A stretch of 64,000 nt of DNA. Source: Stenotrophomonas sp. ATCM1_4. GTDB lineage: Bacteria > Pseudomonadota > Gammaproteobacteria > Xanthomonadales > Xanthomonadaceae. The translations under genes were made by a program, and so were the position numbers. The stretch lies in NCBI RefSeq assembly GCF_004348115.1, contig NZ_QPFB01000001.1:2590773-2654772 (forward strand). The letters run 5' to 3'. The notes under the pieces are model-generated. The model did no database searches, was not told where the DNA came from, and saw only the letters and a program-made list of their open reading frames with translations. Each line of letters starts with the position of its first letter. The stretch's first letter is position 1. Below are positions 39,823 through 49,325 of the stretch, one piece after another.

Positions 39823-41184
39823 ATGGCCGAAGCGGTACGCCACGACAAGACCGCACGACAGCTGCGTCTGCTTTCCGATGCGCTCGACAGCGGCCGGCTT
39901 GGCCCCGTACGCCGCCTGGTCAACACTCTTTCGCCGGCCGAGATCGGCAACCTGCTCGAATCGCTGCCGCCGGGCAAGCGCGAGGTGGTGTGGGGGCTGG
40001 TCGACGCCGAGGATGACGGCGAGGTGCTGGTGCACGTCGGCGACGACGTGCGCGAGAGCCTGCTGGCGGACATGGACCCGGACGAGATCATCGCCGCGGT
40101 CGAAGACCTGGACATCGACGACCTGGCCGATCTGGTCGAGGACCTGCCCGACACCGTCATCGACGAAGTGCTCAAGTCGATGGACCGCGAGAACCGGGAG
40201 CGGCTCGAGCAGGTGCTGTCCTATCCGGAAGACACCGCCGGCCGCCTGATGAACCCGGACGTGGTCACCGTGCGTGCCGACGTCAACGTCGACGTGGTGC
40301 TGCGTTACCTGCGCCTGCGCGGCGAGCTGCCGGACCATACCGACCACCTGTTCGTGGTCAGCCGTCGTCACCAGTACCTGGGCCGGTTGTCGTTGGCCTC
40401 GCTGGTGACCCACGAGGACACCACCCCGATCAACCGCCTGATCGACGACGAGCAGCCGGCCATCGACGTCGGCGAGAGCGCCGACGAAGTGGCCCGCCAG
40501 TTCTCCGACCACGACTGGGTCTCGGCACCGGTGGTGGATGACAACAACATCCTGATCGGCCGCATCACCATCGACGACGTGGTCGACATCATCCGTGGCC
40601 AGGCCGAGCACCAGGTGCTGGGCGCGGCCGGCCTGGACGAGGACGAGGACCTGTTCAGCCCGGTCTGGCGCGCGATGCGCCGGCGCCTGATGTGGCTGTC
40701 GATCAACCTGTGCACCGCGTTCCTGGCCTCCAGCGTGGTCGGCCATTTCGAAGGCACCATCGACAAGCTGGTGGCACTGGCCGTGCTGATGCCGATCGTC
40801 GCCGGCCTGGGCGGCAACGCCGGCACCCAGGTGCTGGCGCTGATGGTGCGCGGCCTGGCGCTGGGCCAGGTGGGTGCGTCCAACGCACGCACCCTGCTGT
40901 GGAAGGAACTGCGCGTCGCACTGCTCAACGGCCTGCTGCTCGGCTCGATCCTGGGCCTGATCGTGCTGGCCTGGTTCCACATGCCGGGGCTGTCATTGGT
41001 GATCGCCGTGGCCCTGACCTGCAACCTGCTGTTCGCCGCCTCGGCCGGCGTACTGGTGCCGCTGACGCTCAAGCGGCTGGGCTTCGACCCGGCGCTGGCC
41101 AGCGGCATCTTCCTGACCGCCGTGACCGACACGATGGGCTTCTTCACCTTCCTTGGTCTGGCCACGCTGGTGCTGCTGCATTGA
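39823..41184 (+). CDS. mgtE: Magnesium transporter MgtE
   Basis: A 453-residue channel: N-terminal superhelical domain (about 1-130; LVDAEDDGEVLVHVGDDVRE), two CBS domains (about 135-260; LPDHTDHLFVVSRRHQYLG) and a five-helix membrane domain (about 285-453; LMPIVAGLGGNAGTQVLALM). It takes up Mg2+, closing when cytoplasmic Mg2+ is high. Ends with LGLATLVLLH. No riboswitch-like leader is visible in the 118 bases upstream. Confidence 0.92.
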   Translation: MAEAVRHDKTARQLRLLSDALDSGRLGPVRRLVNTLSPAEIGNLLESLPPGKREVVWGLVDAEDDGEVLVHVGDDVRESLLADMDPDEIIAAVEDLDIDDLADLVEDLPDTVIDEVLKSMDRENRERLEQVLSYPEDTAGRLMNPDVVTVRADVNVDVVLRYLRLRGELPDHTDHLFVVSRRHQYLGRLSLASLVTHEDTTPINRLIDDEQPAIDVGESADEVARQFSDHDWVSAPVVDDNNILIGRITIDDVVDIIRGQAEHQVLGAAGLDEDEDLFSPVWRAMRRRLMWLSINLCTAFLASSVVGHFEGTIDKLVALAVLMPIVAGLGGNAGTQVLALMVRGLALGQVGASNARTLLWKELRVALLNGLLLGSILGLIVLAWFHMPGLSLVIAVALTCNLLFAASAGVLVPLTLKRLGFDPALASGIFLTAVTDTMGFFTFLGLATLVLLH

Positions 41185-41191
41185 TTGCAGC

Positions 41192-41217
41192 GGGGCGTCG
41201 TACATCCGCGACGCCCC
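41192..41217 (+). terminator. Hairpin after mgtE
   Basis: GGGGCGTCG (41192-41200) pairs perfectly with CGACGCCCC (41209-41217) just eight bases past the mgtE stop. There is no T-tract, so strength is uncertain. Confidence 0.5.
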
Positions 41218-41298
41218 GGCGACCTGGCTGCCCGCGACCTCCCGGATGACGTGAAGCCTGACGTACTACACTCCGCAGCCCATCCGCAGGCACCGCCC

Positions 41299-41565
41299 AT
41301 GACCACCACCGTCACCGATTACTACCAGCCCGGCTGGCGCGACCAGAACCATGCCTGCCCGGCCTGCGAATGGCAGGGAAGCTCGCGGCAGATGGAGATG
41401 GAGCTGCACGACGAGCAGACCGAATACACCTGCCCGCAGTGCGAGTACCCGCTGCTGGTGGTGATGCACCCGTCGCTGCAGGAGGTCAAGGCCGCCGCCG
41501 ACGCGGGCAACGAGGAAGCCCAACAGCAGTTGGCCATCCTGGCGATGGCACCGCGCGACAGCTGA
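41299..41565 (+). CDS. Small double-CxxC zinc-ribbon-like protein
   Basis: An 88-residue protein with CPAC (about 20-23) and CPQC (about 45-48), which look like the two halves of a zinc ribbon, followed by an acidic helix rich in Glu and Ala. Start chosen at ATG 41299. No family recognised; both flanking genes are unrelated. Confidence 0.65.
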   Translation: MTTTVTDYYQPGWRDQNHACPACEWQGSSRQMEMELHDEQTEYTCPQCEYPLLVVMHPSLQEVKAAADAGNEEAQQQLAILAMAPRDS

Positions 41566-41635
41566 GGCGAACCACTGGCAACGGCGACCACGGCGTGCAA
41601 AGCTCGCCGGCAACGCCACTGCACCGGGGGGTTGT

Positions 41636-42370
41636 ATGCGCCTGTTGTTGATCGTCACGCTCGGACTGTGCTGCAACCTCGCCTTCGCACAGACCGAAAC
41701 CGGCCCGTGGAAGCTGACCACCGCGCCGGTCGCCCCGCGCCCCGCCGAGCCGGGCCTGGGCAGGGAGTTACGGGCATCGGTCCAGCAATCGGTCGAGCAG
41801 AGCCTGAAAGGTGACAACGCGCAGGCGCGCGTTGCGTTGCTGGAGGTCGCCCAGCACTGCGATGCCTATCGGGCGGCCGCCGGGCGACGTGCGGTGAGCT
41901 TCCGTACCCAACGACAGTACGAGCTGTACCTGGCCGACCACAACGACGGCACGCCGCTGGACTGGCTGGACATGGCCTGCGCCGATGCCTACAAGCAGCT
42001 GGCCTACATCGCCGTGGAGTACCACGACACCGACCAGGCCATGCAGTGGCTGGACCAGGCCCAGGCAACTGCCCCGTATGAGGCCGACGTGCTGACCGAA
42101 CGCGGCATCGCCTTCAACCAGCGCAAGGACTGGCGTGGTGCGCTGGCCAGCTACCAGCAGGCGCTGGAACTGACCCGCAGCCATCCCGAGGCCGCGCATC
42201 TGCAGGCATTGGCGCTGCGCGGCGTGGGGTTCTCGCTGATCGAGCTGGGCGATCTGCCGTCGGCACAATCCCATTACGAGCAATCGCTGGAACTGGAACC
42301 CGACAACCCGGTCGCGCTGCAGGAGCTGACCTACATCCAGCAGCTGCGGGAGCGTGCCGGCAGGAAGTGA
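41636..42370 (+). CDS. Exported tetratricopeptide-repeat protein
   Basis: A 244-residue protein with a signal peptide (about 1-19, ending AFAQ). Three to four TPR units follow in the second half (AMQWLDQAQATAPYEADVLT, GALASYQQALELTRSHPEAA, AQSHYEQSLELEPDNPVALQ). Likely a periplasmic scaffold; partner unknown. Convergent with pyrB across a REP palindrome. Confidence 0.8.
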   Translation: MRLLLIVTLGLCCNLAFAQTETGPWKLTTAPVAPRPAEPGLGRELRASVQQSVEQSLKGDNAQARVALLEVAQHCDAYRAAAGRRAVSFRTQRQYELYLADHNDGTPLDWLDMACADAYKQLAYIAVEYHDTDQAMQWLDQAQATAPYEADVLTERGIAFNQRKDWRGALASYQQALELTRSHPEAAHLQALALRGVGFSLIELGDLPSAQSHYEQSLELEPDNPVALQELTYIQQLRERAGRK

Positions 42371-42415
42371 CGCCTAAGGTTGGAGGCGATCAACGGTGGA
42401 GCGGATGGAATCCTG

Positions 42416-42440
42416 GCTTCGCGGCCGAGACCGCTCCTGC
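42416..42440. repeat. REP palindrome (family A), single copy
   Basis: GCTTCGCGGCCGAGACCGCT followed by CCTGC matches the family A consensus in the reverse direction. It lies between the convergent TPR and pyrB genes and contains the CT flanked by CCG and CCT that the IS110 element used elsewhere. Confidence 0.75.
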
Positions 42441-42455
42441 CGGCGGCAGCCGGCA

Positions 42456-43406
42456 TCAACCCAGCAGGGTTTCCAGCACTGCCATGCGCACCGCCACGCC
42501 ATTGGCGACCTGGCGCAGCACCCACGACTGCGGGCCGTCGGCCACTTCGTCGGTCACTTCCACGCCGCGGTTGATCGGGCCCGGGTGCAACACCGCCGCG
42601 TCCTTGCCGGCACGCTTCAGGCGCTCGTTGGTCAGCCCGTACTGCGCGTGGTACTGCTCCAGCGACGGCACCAGCCCTTCTTCCATGCGCTCGCGCTGCA
42701 GGCGCAGCATCATCAGCGCATCGGCACCTTCCAGCAGCGCGTCGAAGTCCTGTCCGACCACGCAGCCCTTGAGGGTTTCATCATCGGGCAGCAACGACTG
42801 CGGGCCGCACACGCGGATCTCGCCCACGCCCAGCGTGCGCATCGCGTGCAGGTCGGTGCGGGCCACGCGCGAGTGCTTCACGTCACCGACGATCACCACC
42901 TTGAGCTTGGAGAAGTCCGGCCCCTTGGCCTGGCGCAGGGTCAGCATGTCGAGCAGGCCCTGGGTCGGGTGCGCGCTGCGACCGTCACCGGCGTTGACCA
43001 GCGCGGTGCCCTCGCCGGCCGCGGCGGCCAGCGCCGCCACCGCGCCGTCGTCCGGATGGCGGATGACGAAGCCGCGCACGCCCATCGCTTCCAGGTTCTT
43101 CAGCGTGTCGCAGGCGGTTTCCCCCTTGCGCGTGGACGAGGTGGAGGCATCGAAATTGAGCACGTCCGCGCCCAGTCGCTGCGCGGCAAGCTGGAACGAA
43201 CTGCGGGTGCGCGTGGACGGTTCGAAGAACAGCGTGCACACCGCGGTGCCGGCCAGCACCGCGCGCTTGTTGCTGATCCGGCCCACCGCCGCGTCACGGA
43301 TCTGGCCGGCGCGGTCGAGCAGCTGCAGCAGGGTCTCTCGGGGCAACCCTTCCAGGGTCAGCAGGTGGCGGAGGCGTCCTTGGTCATCGAGTTGCGCAGC
43401 AGTCAT
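42456..43406 (-). CDS. pyrB: Aspartate carbamoyltransferase catalytic subunit
   Basis: A 316-residue pyrimidine enzyme joining carbamoyl phosphate to aspartate. Carbamoyl-phosphate motif FFEPSTRTRSSFQLAAQRLG, then DASTSSTRKGE, NAGDGRSAHPTQ and HPGPINRGVE. ATG 43406 chosen; the open frame upstream belongs to the ruvX overlap region. Third gene after yqgE and ruvX; no pyrI regulatory subunit is adjacent, though a pyrC-like gene is often near in such organisms and is not seen here. Confidence 0.94.
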   Translation of the reverse strand: MTAAQLDDQGRLRHLLTLEGLPRETLLQLLDRAGQIRDAAVGRISNKRAVLAGTAVCTLFFEPSTRTRSSFQLAAQRLGADVLNFDASTSSTRKGETACDTLKNLEAMGVRGFVIRHPDDGAVAALAAAAGEGTALVNAGDGRSAHPTQGLLDMLTLRQAKGPDFSKLKVVIVGDVKHSRVARTDLHAMRTLGVGEIRVCGPQSLLPDDETLKGCVVGQDFDALLEGADALMMLRLQRERMEEGLVPSLEQYHAQYGLTNERLKRAGKDAAVLHPGPINRGVEVTDEVADGPQSWVLRQVANGVAVRMAVLETLLG

Positions 43407-43425
43407 GGCGGGAGATCTTCGGCAG

Positions 43426-43893
43426 TCAGGAAATGGGGGTGGCGTCGTGCGGGGCCGACAGCCAGCGCTCGATGATGACCGCGGCGGCCACGGCATCGAG
43501 GTTGGCGGCATCGCGGCGGCGCTTGCGGCCTTCGGCACGTTCCACGGCAAAGCGGTGCGCGGCCTCGACCGAGCTGGAGCGCTCGTCGACCAGCAGCACC
43601 GGCAACTTGTAGCGCTGCTGCAACTGCCGGGCGAAGGCATGCGCGCGCTTGCGGTTGGGCTGGTCCTCGCCTTCCAAGGTCAGTGGGTCGCCGACGATCA
43701 GGCCCTGCGGCCGCCACTCCTTGTGCAGGCGGTCCAGCGTGGTCCAGTCCGGTCCGTTGGCATTCACGTCAACCACGGCGATGGCGCGTGCACCGACGCC
43801 GAAGGCGCTGCCGATGGCCACGCCGATGCGGCGCGAGCCGACGTCGAAGCCGAGTACGGTGCTGTCGGTGGACAGGCGGGCCGGCTCAGGCAC
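43426..43893 (-). CDS. ruvX: Putative pre-16S rRNA nuclease / Holliday-junction resolvase RuvX (YqgF)
   Basis: A 155-residue RNase H-fold nuclease with the first active-site block [15 protein letters not shown], then [12 protein letters not shown] and [12 protein letters not shown]. YqgF processes the 5' end of 16S rRNA in E. coli; a resolvase role has also been proposed. It overlaps yqgE by eight bases and precedes pyrB, a conserved order. Confidence 0.9.
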   Translation of the reverse strand: MPEPARLSTDSTVLGFDVGSRRIGVAIGSAFGVGARAIAVVDVNANGPDWTTLDRLHKEWRPQGLIVGDPLTLEGEDQPNRKRAHAFARQLQQRYKLPVLLVDERSSSVEAAHRFAVERAEGRKRRRDAANLDAVAAAVIIERWLSAPHDATPIS

Positions 43894-44452
43894 GGCCGCT
43901 GTACCCGGTCAGGCGGAACAGGTCCACGCCGATCCGCGCGGCGGCCAGCTGCCAGCGTTCTTCCAGCGGCGTGGCGAACAGCAGCGCGGCATCGGCCGGT
44001 ACGGTCAGCCAGCTGTTGTCGGCCAGTTCCTGTTCCAGTTGCCCGGCACTCCAGCCGGCGCAACCCAGGGTCACCAGCGCGTTGCGCGGCCCCTGGCCGA
44101 TGGCCATGGCCTCGAGGATGTCGCGCGAGGTGGTCAGGTACAGGCCGTCGGCAACGGTCAGGCTGGAATCCCAACCGCGCGCGTCGTCATGGATGACGAA
44201 GCCACGTTCGGTATGCACCGGCCCGCCATTGAGCACCGGCACCGCGCGCAGGTCACCGTCGTCGCAGTCGATCTCCATCTGTTCGAAGACCTCGCCCAGC
44301 GTGAAATCGGAGGCCTGGTTGACGACCACGCCCATGGCGCCGTTCTCGTCGTGCTGGCAGATCAGCGCGACGCTGCGCGCGAACGTGCCATCGGCCAGGG
44401 ACGGCAGGGCGACCAGCAGGTGGTTGGACAGGGGCAGGGACAGCGCGGACAT
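43886..44452 (-). CDS. yqgE: YqgE/AlgH family protein
   Basis: A 188-residue protein of the UPF0301 family, with [36 protein letters not shown] and [14 protein letters not shown]. Its biochemical role is unknown; in Pseudomonas the homologue was linked to alginate control. Start at ATG 44452. Forms an operon with ruvX and pyrB, divergent from tag. Confidence 0.9.
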   Translation of the reverse strand: MSALSLPLSNHLLVALPSLADGTFARSVALICQHDENGAMGVVVNQASDFTLGEVFEQMEIDCDDGDLRAVPVLNGGPVHTERGFVIHDDARGWDSSLTVADGLYLTTSRDILEAMAIGQGPRNALVTLGCAGWSAGQLEQELADNSWLTVPADAALLFATPLEERWQLAAARIGVDLFRLTGYSGRA

Positions 44453-44530
44453 GGCGCATATTCTAGCGGTTACGCGTGTCCGGGGCGTGCAGCGGCGATA
44501 ATCGGGCCACGTCCCTGCTGATCCGCGCCC

Positions 44531-45067
44531 ATGCCCACGTACTGCGACATCGCTCCCGGCCATCCCGTTCACGACCATTACCACGCCAATGAGTACGGCT
44601 TTCCGCAGCATGCGGAAAGCGAGCTGTTCGAGCGCCTGCTGCTGGAGATCAACCAGGCCGGGCTCAGCTGGGAAACCATCCTGCGCAAGCGCGAGGGTTT
44701 CCGTACCGCCTACGACGGCTTCGATGTGGACACCGTGGCCGCCTACGGCGAGGCCGACGTGGCCCGCCTGATGGGTGATGCGGCGATCATCCGCAACCGG
44801 CTCAAGGTGCAGGCCGCGATCCACAATGCGCAGGTGATCCAGGGGCTGCGCCGATCCCATGGCGGCTTCTCGGCCTGGCTGGACGCGCACCACCCGTTGA
44901 GCAAGGCCGAATGGGTGAAGCTGTTCAAGAAAACCTTCCGTTTCACCGGCGGCGAGATCACCGGCGAGTTCCTGATGAGCCTGGGCTACCTGCCCGGTGC
45001 GCACCACGAAAGCTGCCCGGTGTACGCACGGGTGCTGAAGCTCAAGCCGAAGTGGTTGAAGGGCTGA
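44531..45067 (+). CDS. tag: DNA-3-methyladenine glycosylase I
   Basis: A 178-residue base-excision repair glycosylase removing 3-methyladenine. The helix-hairpin region [23 protein letters not shown] is typical; zinc ligands likely include Cys5, His18 and the His/Cys of AHHESCPVY. The N-terminus differs slightly from E. coli Tag ([20 protein letters not shown]), as in a distinct clade. Confidence 0.88.
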   Translation: MPTYCDIAPGHPVHDHYHANEYGFPQHAESELFERLLLEINQAGLSWETILRKREGFRTAYDGFDVDTVAAYGEADVARLMGDAAIIRNRLKVQAAIHNAQVIQGLRRSHGGFSAWLDAHHPLSKAEWVKLFKKTFRFTGGEITGEFLMSLGYLPGAHHESCPVYARVLKLKPKWLKG

Positions 45068-45393
45068 AGACCGGGTAGGAGCGGCTTCAGCCGCGAAGCG
45101 GGGATGGGCTGGAAAGCGCCTACCCCTTTCCCGGCCATCCCCTTTGCTTCGCGGGGAAATCGAGCGAAGAGCACCCCTCCCCAACCCTCCCCTTGCTGCG
45201 CAAAGGGAGGGGGCTGTTCCTGCGATCGATCAGGCGGCAGCAACACCATTTTCTGCGCAGTAATGCGGCCTCTCCCCCTCCCTTTGCGCAGCAAGGGGAG
45301 GGCCGGGGAGGGGTACGCCGTTCGCGCAATACTCCAAAACAAAAAGGCCAGTCCCGCTTCCGCAGGACCAGCCTTTCCACTCGCCTCCAGCCC
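45068..45393. other. Repeat-rich intergenic region between tag and pilU
   Basis: No gene seen. It holds a family A REP at 45075-45099, a facing pair of family C palindromes (about 45185-45213 and 45275-45305, cores TTGCTGCGCAA), and near 45342-45377 a hairpin AAAGGCCAGTCC/GGACCAGCCTTT with one mismatch, probably the pilU terminator. Confidence 0.7.
45075..45099. repeat. REP palindrome (family A), single copy
   Basis: GTAGGAGCGGCTTCAGCCGC followed by GAAGC, the clearest complete copy of the family in the window, eight bases past the tag stop codon. Confidence 0.8.
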
Positions 45394-46524
45394 TCAACGG
45401 ACCTCGGCGATCTCCACACCATCCAGACCCTGCGACAGGGTCTTGGCATCGCCCCCCTGCGAGAGCTTGATGCGCAGGCGCACCTCGTTCTGCGAGTCGG
45501 CGTAGCGCAGTGCGTCGTCGTAGCTGATCTCGCCGGCCTGGTACAGCTCGAACAGGCTCTGGTCGAAGGTCTTCATGCCCAGTTGCACCGAGTCCTTCAT
45601 CACTTCCTTGAGCTTGTGGATCTCGCCGTCGCGGATGTAGTCCTGCACCAGCGGCGTGCCCAGCAGGATTTCCATCGCCACGCGACGGCCCTTGCCGTCG
45701 GGCTTGGGCACCAGCTGCTGCGCGACCACGCCCTTGAGGTTCAGAGACAGGTCCATCAACAGCTGGTTGCGGCGGTCTTCCGGGAAGAAGTTGATGATGC
45801 GGTCCATCGCCTGGTTGGCGTTGTTGGCGTGCAGCGTGGCCAACACCAGGTGGCCGGTTTCGGCGAAGGCGATGGCGTGGTCCATGCCCTCGCGGGTACG
45901 GATTTCGCCGATCATGATCACGTCCGGCGCCTGGCGCAGGGTGTTCTTCAGCGCCGCCTCCCAGCTGTCGGTGTCGATGCCCACTTCACGCTGGGTGACG
46001 ATGCAGCCTTCGTGCTTGTGCACGAATTCGATCGGGTCCTCGATGGTGATGATGTGGCCGCTGGAGTTCTGGTTGCGGTAGCCGATCATGGCCGCCAGCG
46101 AGGTCGACTTGCCGGTGCCGGTGGCGCCGACGAACAGGATGATGCCGCGCTTGGTCATGGCCAGCGTCTTGATCACCGCCGGCAGGTTCAGCTCCTCCAC
46201 GGTGGGAATGCGCGTCTCGATGCGACGCAGCACCATGCCCACCTGGTTGCGCTGGTAGAAACAGCTCACGCGGAAACGGCCCACGCCGGACACGCCGATG
46301 GCGAAGTTGCACTCGTGGGTTTTCTCGAATTCCTCGCGCTGTGCCGGCGTCATCACGTTCAGCACCAGGTCGCGGCTCTGCTGGCTGGTCAGCGGGGTCT
46401 GGGTGATCGGCGACAGCTTGCCGTTGACCTTCATCGACGGCGGCATGCCGGCGGTGATGAACAGGTCCGACGCTTTCTGGTGCGCCATCAGCTTGAGGAA
46501 CGAGGTGAAATCAATGGTGCTCAT
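45394..46524 (-). CDS. pilU: Type IV pilus retraction ATPase PilU
   Basis: A 376-residue secretion-type ATPase. Walker A GATGTGKS, Asp box ITIEDPIEF, Walker B VIMIGEIRTRE and His box GHLVLATLHANN are all present. Together with PilT it drives pilus retraction for twitching motility and DNA uptake. The C-terminal tail after DSQNEVRLRIKL is longer than in PilT, as is usual for PilU. It lies 114 bases downstream of pilT. Confidence 0.93.
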   Translation of the reverse strand: MSTIDFTSFLKLMAHQKASDLFITAGMPPSMKVNGKLSPITQTPLTSQQSRDLVLNVMTPAQREEFEKTHECNFAIGVSGVGRFRVSCFYQRNQVGMVLRRIETRIPTVEELNLPAVIKTLAMTKRGIILFVGATGTGKSTSLAAMIGYRNQNSSGHIITIEDPIEFVHKHEGCIVTQREVGIDTDSWEAALKNTLRQAPDVIMIGEIRTREGMDHAIAFAETGHLVLATLHANNANQAMDRIINFFPEDRRNQLLMDLSLNLKGVVAQQLVPKPDGKGRRVAMEILLGTPLVQDYIRDGEIHKLKEVMKDSVQLGMKTFDQSLFELYQAGEISYDDALRYADSQNEVRLRIKLSQGGDAKTLSQGLDGVEIAEVR

Positions 46525-46638
46525 GGCATGCTCCCTCGGAGCCGATAAGGGTGGTCACGAAACAGGGTTGCGACGACTGGAGGCAGGTTGCGGCCGGTGC
46601 CATGCACCGTTGCCGGGCCCCTGCCCCGCCTTGCCTGC

Positions 46639-47676
46639 TTACTCGAACAGCCGCTTGTCCTTGGCGTATTCCTTGGCCTGATTGCGGGTGATCAGGCTGC
46701 GCTTGACCAGGTCCTGCAGGTTCTGGTCCAGGGTCTGCATGCCCACCTGCTGACCGGTCTGGATGGACGAATACATCTGCGCCACCTTGTCTTCGCGGAT
46801 CAGGTTGCGGATGGCCGGGGTGGCCACCATGATTTCGTGCGAGGCGATACGGCCGCCGCCCACCTTCTTCAGCAGCGCCTGCGAGATCACCGCGCGCAGC
46901 GATTCGGACAGCATCGAGCGCACCATCGGCTTCTCGCCGGCCGGGAACACGTCGATGATACGGTCGATGGTCTTGGCCGCCGAGCTGGTGTGCAGGGTGC
47001 CGAACACGAGGTGGCCGGTTTCCGCGGCGGTCAGCGCCAGGCGGATGGTTTCCAGGTCACGCAATTCGCCGACCAGGATGATGTCCGGGTCTTCACGCAG
47101 CGCCGAGCGCAGGGCCTCGTTGAAGCCGTGCGTGTCGCGGTGCACCTCGCGCTGGTTGATCAGGCACTTCTGCGAGGTGTGCACGAATTCGATCGGGTCC
47201 TCGACGGTGAGGATGTGGCCGTATTCGTTCTTGTTGATGTGGTCGATCATCGCAGCCAGCGTGGTCGACTTGCCCGAGCCGGTCGGCCCGGTCACCAGGA
47301 TCAGGCCCTGCGGCTGCTCGATCAGCTGGCGGAAGATCGGCGGGCAGCCAAGGTCTTCCAGCGTGAGCACTTCGGAGGGAATGGTACGGAACACCGCACC
47401 GGCGCCGCGGTTCTGGTTGAAGGCATTGACGCGGAAGCGCGCCAGCGACGGGATCTCGAAGGAGAAGTCGACCTCGAGGAACTCTTCGAAGTCGCGCCGC
47501 TGCTTGTCCGACATGATGTCGTAGACCAGCGCGTGCACCTGCTTGTGGTCCAGCGCGGGAATGTTGATGCGACGGACGTCACCGTCGACACGGATCATCG
47601 GCGGCAAGCCGGCCGAGAGATGGAGGTCCGAGGCCTTGTTCTTGACCGAGAACGCCAAAAGTTCAGCGATATCCAT
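46639..47676 (-). CDS. pilT: Type IV pilus retraction ATPase PilT
   Basis: A 345-residue hexameric ATPase with Walker A GPTGSGKST, Asp box LTVEDPIEF, Walker B IILVGELRDLET, His box GHLVFGTLHTSS and the C-terminal AIRNLIRE motif needed for retraction. Main motor for pilus depolymerisation at the inner membrane. Divergent from yggS, the conserved arrangement in Pseudomonas and Xanthomonas. Confidence 0.95.
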   Translation of the reverse strand: MDIAELLAFSVKNKASDLHLSAGLPPMIRVDGDVRRINIPALDHKQVHALVYDIMSDKQRRDFEEFLEVDFSFEIPSLARFRVNAFNQNRGAGAVFRTIPSEVLTLEDLGCPPIFRQLIEQPQGLILVTGPTGSGKSTTLAAMIDHINKNEYGHILTVEDPIEFVHTSQKCLINQREVHRDTHGFNEALRSALREDPDIILVGELRDLETIRLALTAAETGHLVFGTLHTSSAAKTIDRIIDVFPAGEKPMVRSMLSESLRAVISQALLKKVGGGRIASHEIMVATPAIRNLIREDKVAQMYSSIQTGQQVGMQTLDQNLQDLVKRSLITRNQAKEYAKDKRLFE

Positions 47677-47758
47677 ACGCCGCTATGTCCCCTGCGTTGC
47701 GAGTATCTGGAAGGTGTTTCCCCTGGCGGGCAGTATAGCCTTCCCGCGTAAGAGGTTG

Positions 47759-48436
47759 ATGTCTTTGCAAACCGTGTCCCTGGCCTCACTCCAGCAGCAG
47801 ATCGACGCTGTTTCCCGGCCTGGCCAGCCGGTCCGCCTGCTGGCCGTTTCCAAGCTGCAGCCGGCCGCGGCGATCGCCGCGCTGGCCGCACAAGGTCAGC
47901 GCGCGTTCGGTGAAAACTACGTGCAGGAAGCGGCCGCCAAGATCCAGGAACTGGCCGCGCTGGCGCTGGAATGGCACCTGATCGGCCACCTGCAGTCGAA
48001 CAAGGCCGAGGTGGCCGCGCGCAGCTTCCACTGGGTGCAGACCGTGGACCGGCCCAAGCTGGTCGAGGCCCTGGCACGGCACCGGCCGCCGGCGCTGCCG
48101 CCGCTGAATGTGCTGATCCAGGTGAACATCGACGACGAGGACAGCAAGCACGGCTGCCAGCCGGCGCAGGTCCCGGCGCTGGCCGAGGCCATCGCCGCGC
48201 ACGCGCGGCTGCGCCTGCGCGGCCTGATGGCCATCCCGGCCCCGTTCCCCGAGCACGACAGGCGCCAGGCCGCCTTCACCCGCATGCGCGGCCTGTTCGA
48301 CGCGCTGGCCGCCCGCCATGCCCACGTGGATACTCTGTCGATGGGCATGAGCAGCGATTTCGCCGAGGCCATCGCCGCTGGTTCGACCATGGTGCGGGTG
48401 GGTACCGCGCTGTTCGGCCAACGCCCGACTCCCTGA
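47759..48436 (+). CDS. yggS: Pyridoxal-phosphate homeostasis protein YggS
   Basis: A 225-residue PLP-binding barrel protein with the cofactor lysine at Lys32 in LLAVSKLQP, then FGENYVQEAAAK, WHLIGHLQSNK and the C-terminal LSMGMSSDFAEAIAAGSTMV. It buffers free PLP. ATG 47759 has AGAGG just upstream. Followed by proC after 18 bases, a conserved pair. Confidence 0.93.
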   Translation: MSLQTVSLASLQQQIDAVSRPGQPVRLLAVSKLQPAAAIAALAAQGQRAFGENYVQEAAAKIQELAALALEWHLIGHLQSNKAEVAARSFHWVQTVDRPKLVEALARHRPPALPPLNVLIQVNIDDEDSKHGCQPAQVPALAEAIAAHARLRLRGLMAIPAPFPEHDRRQAAFTRMRGLFDALAARHAHVDTLSMGMSSDFAEAIAAGSTMVRVGTALFGQRPTP

Positions 48437-48454
48437 TCCAACCGAGATTCCACG

Positions 48455-49300
48455 ATGACCAGCACGCCGCACGCCGCCCTTCCCGACACCGACATCGCCT
48501 TCGTGGGCGGCGGCAACATGGCCCGCAGCCTGATCGCCGGGCTGGTCCGGCGCGGCATGCCGGCCACCCGCATCCACGTCGCCGAACCGGTGCAGGCGCT
48601 GCGCGAGGCACTGCAGCAGGACTTCGGCGTGAACGTCCACGAGGGCGCCGCCGGTGCCGCCGGCCAAGCCGGGCTGTGGTTGATGGCGGTCAAGCCGCAG
48701 GTGATGCGCGCGGTCTGCGGCGAGCTGGCCGCCCACGCCGCGGCACGGCAGCCGGTGGTGGTCTCGATTGCCGCCGGCATCACCGCCGGGCAGCTGGACC
48801 GCTGGCTGGGCGGCGACCAGGCGGTCGTACGCGCCATGCCCAACACCCCGGCCCTGCTCGGTGCCGGCGTGACCGGGCTGTTCGCCAACGCACGCGTCTC
48901 GGCCAGCCAGCACGCGCAGGCCGAACAGGTACTGGCCAGCGCCGGGCGCACGGTGTGGATCGACGAGGAAGCCAGGATGGATGCGGTGACCGCCGTGTCC
49001 GGCAGCGGTCCGGCCTATGTGTTCCTGCTGGCCGAGGCGATGGAGGCAGCCGCGCTCGAGCAGGGCCTGCCCGCCGAGGCGGCGCGCACGCTGGTGCTGG
49101 ATACCGTGCTCGGTGCCGCGCGCATGCTCACCGAAGCCGGCGAAGCACCGGCCGAGCTGCGCCGCCGCGTCACCTCGCCGGGGGGCACCACCCAGGCCGC
49201 CATCGAGACCTTCCAGGCCGGCGGCTTCGAAGCACTGACCGCCCGCGCCATCGACGCGGCCACCCGCCGTGGCCGCGAGCTCTCCGCCGCCAACGACTGA
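48455..49300 (+). CDS. proC: Pyrroline-5-carboxylate reductase
   Basis: A 281-residue enzyme, last step of proline synthesis. NAD(P) motif FVGGGNMARSLIAGL, then VKPQVM, RAMPNTPALLGAG and the C-terminal signature AVSGSGPAYVFLLAEAM with SPGGTTQAAIETFQ. Cytoplasmic. In operon with yggS and a DUF4426 lipoprotein. Confidence 0.94.
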   Translation: MTSTPHAALPDTDIAFVGGGNMARSLIAGLVRRGMPATRIHVAEPVQALREALQQDFGVNVHEGAAGAAGQAGLWLMAVKPQVMRAVCGELAAHAAARQPVVVSIAAGITAGQLDRWLGGDQAVVRAMPNTPALLGAGVTGLFANARVSASQHAQAEQVLASAGRTVWIDEEARMDAVTAVSGSGPAYVFLLAEAMEAAALEQGLPAEAARTLVLDTVLGAARMLTEAGEAPAELRRRVTSPGGTTQAAIETFQAGGFEALTARAIDAATRRGRELSAAND

Positions 49301-49325
49301 CCCCACCGCCCACCCGGAGGTCCGC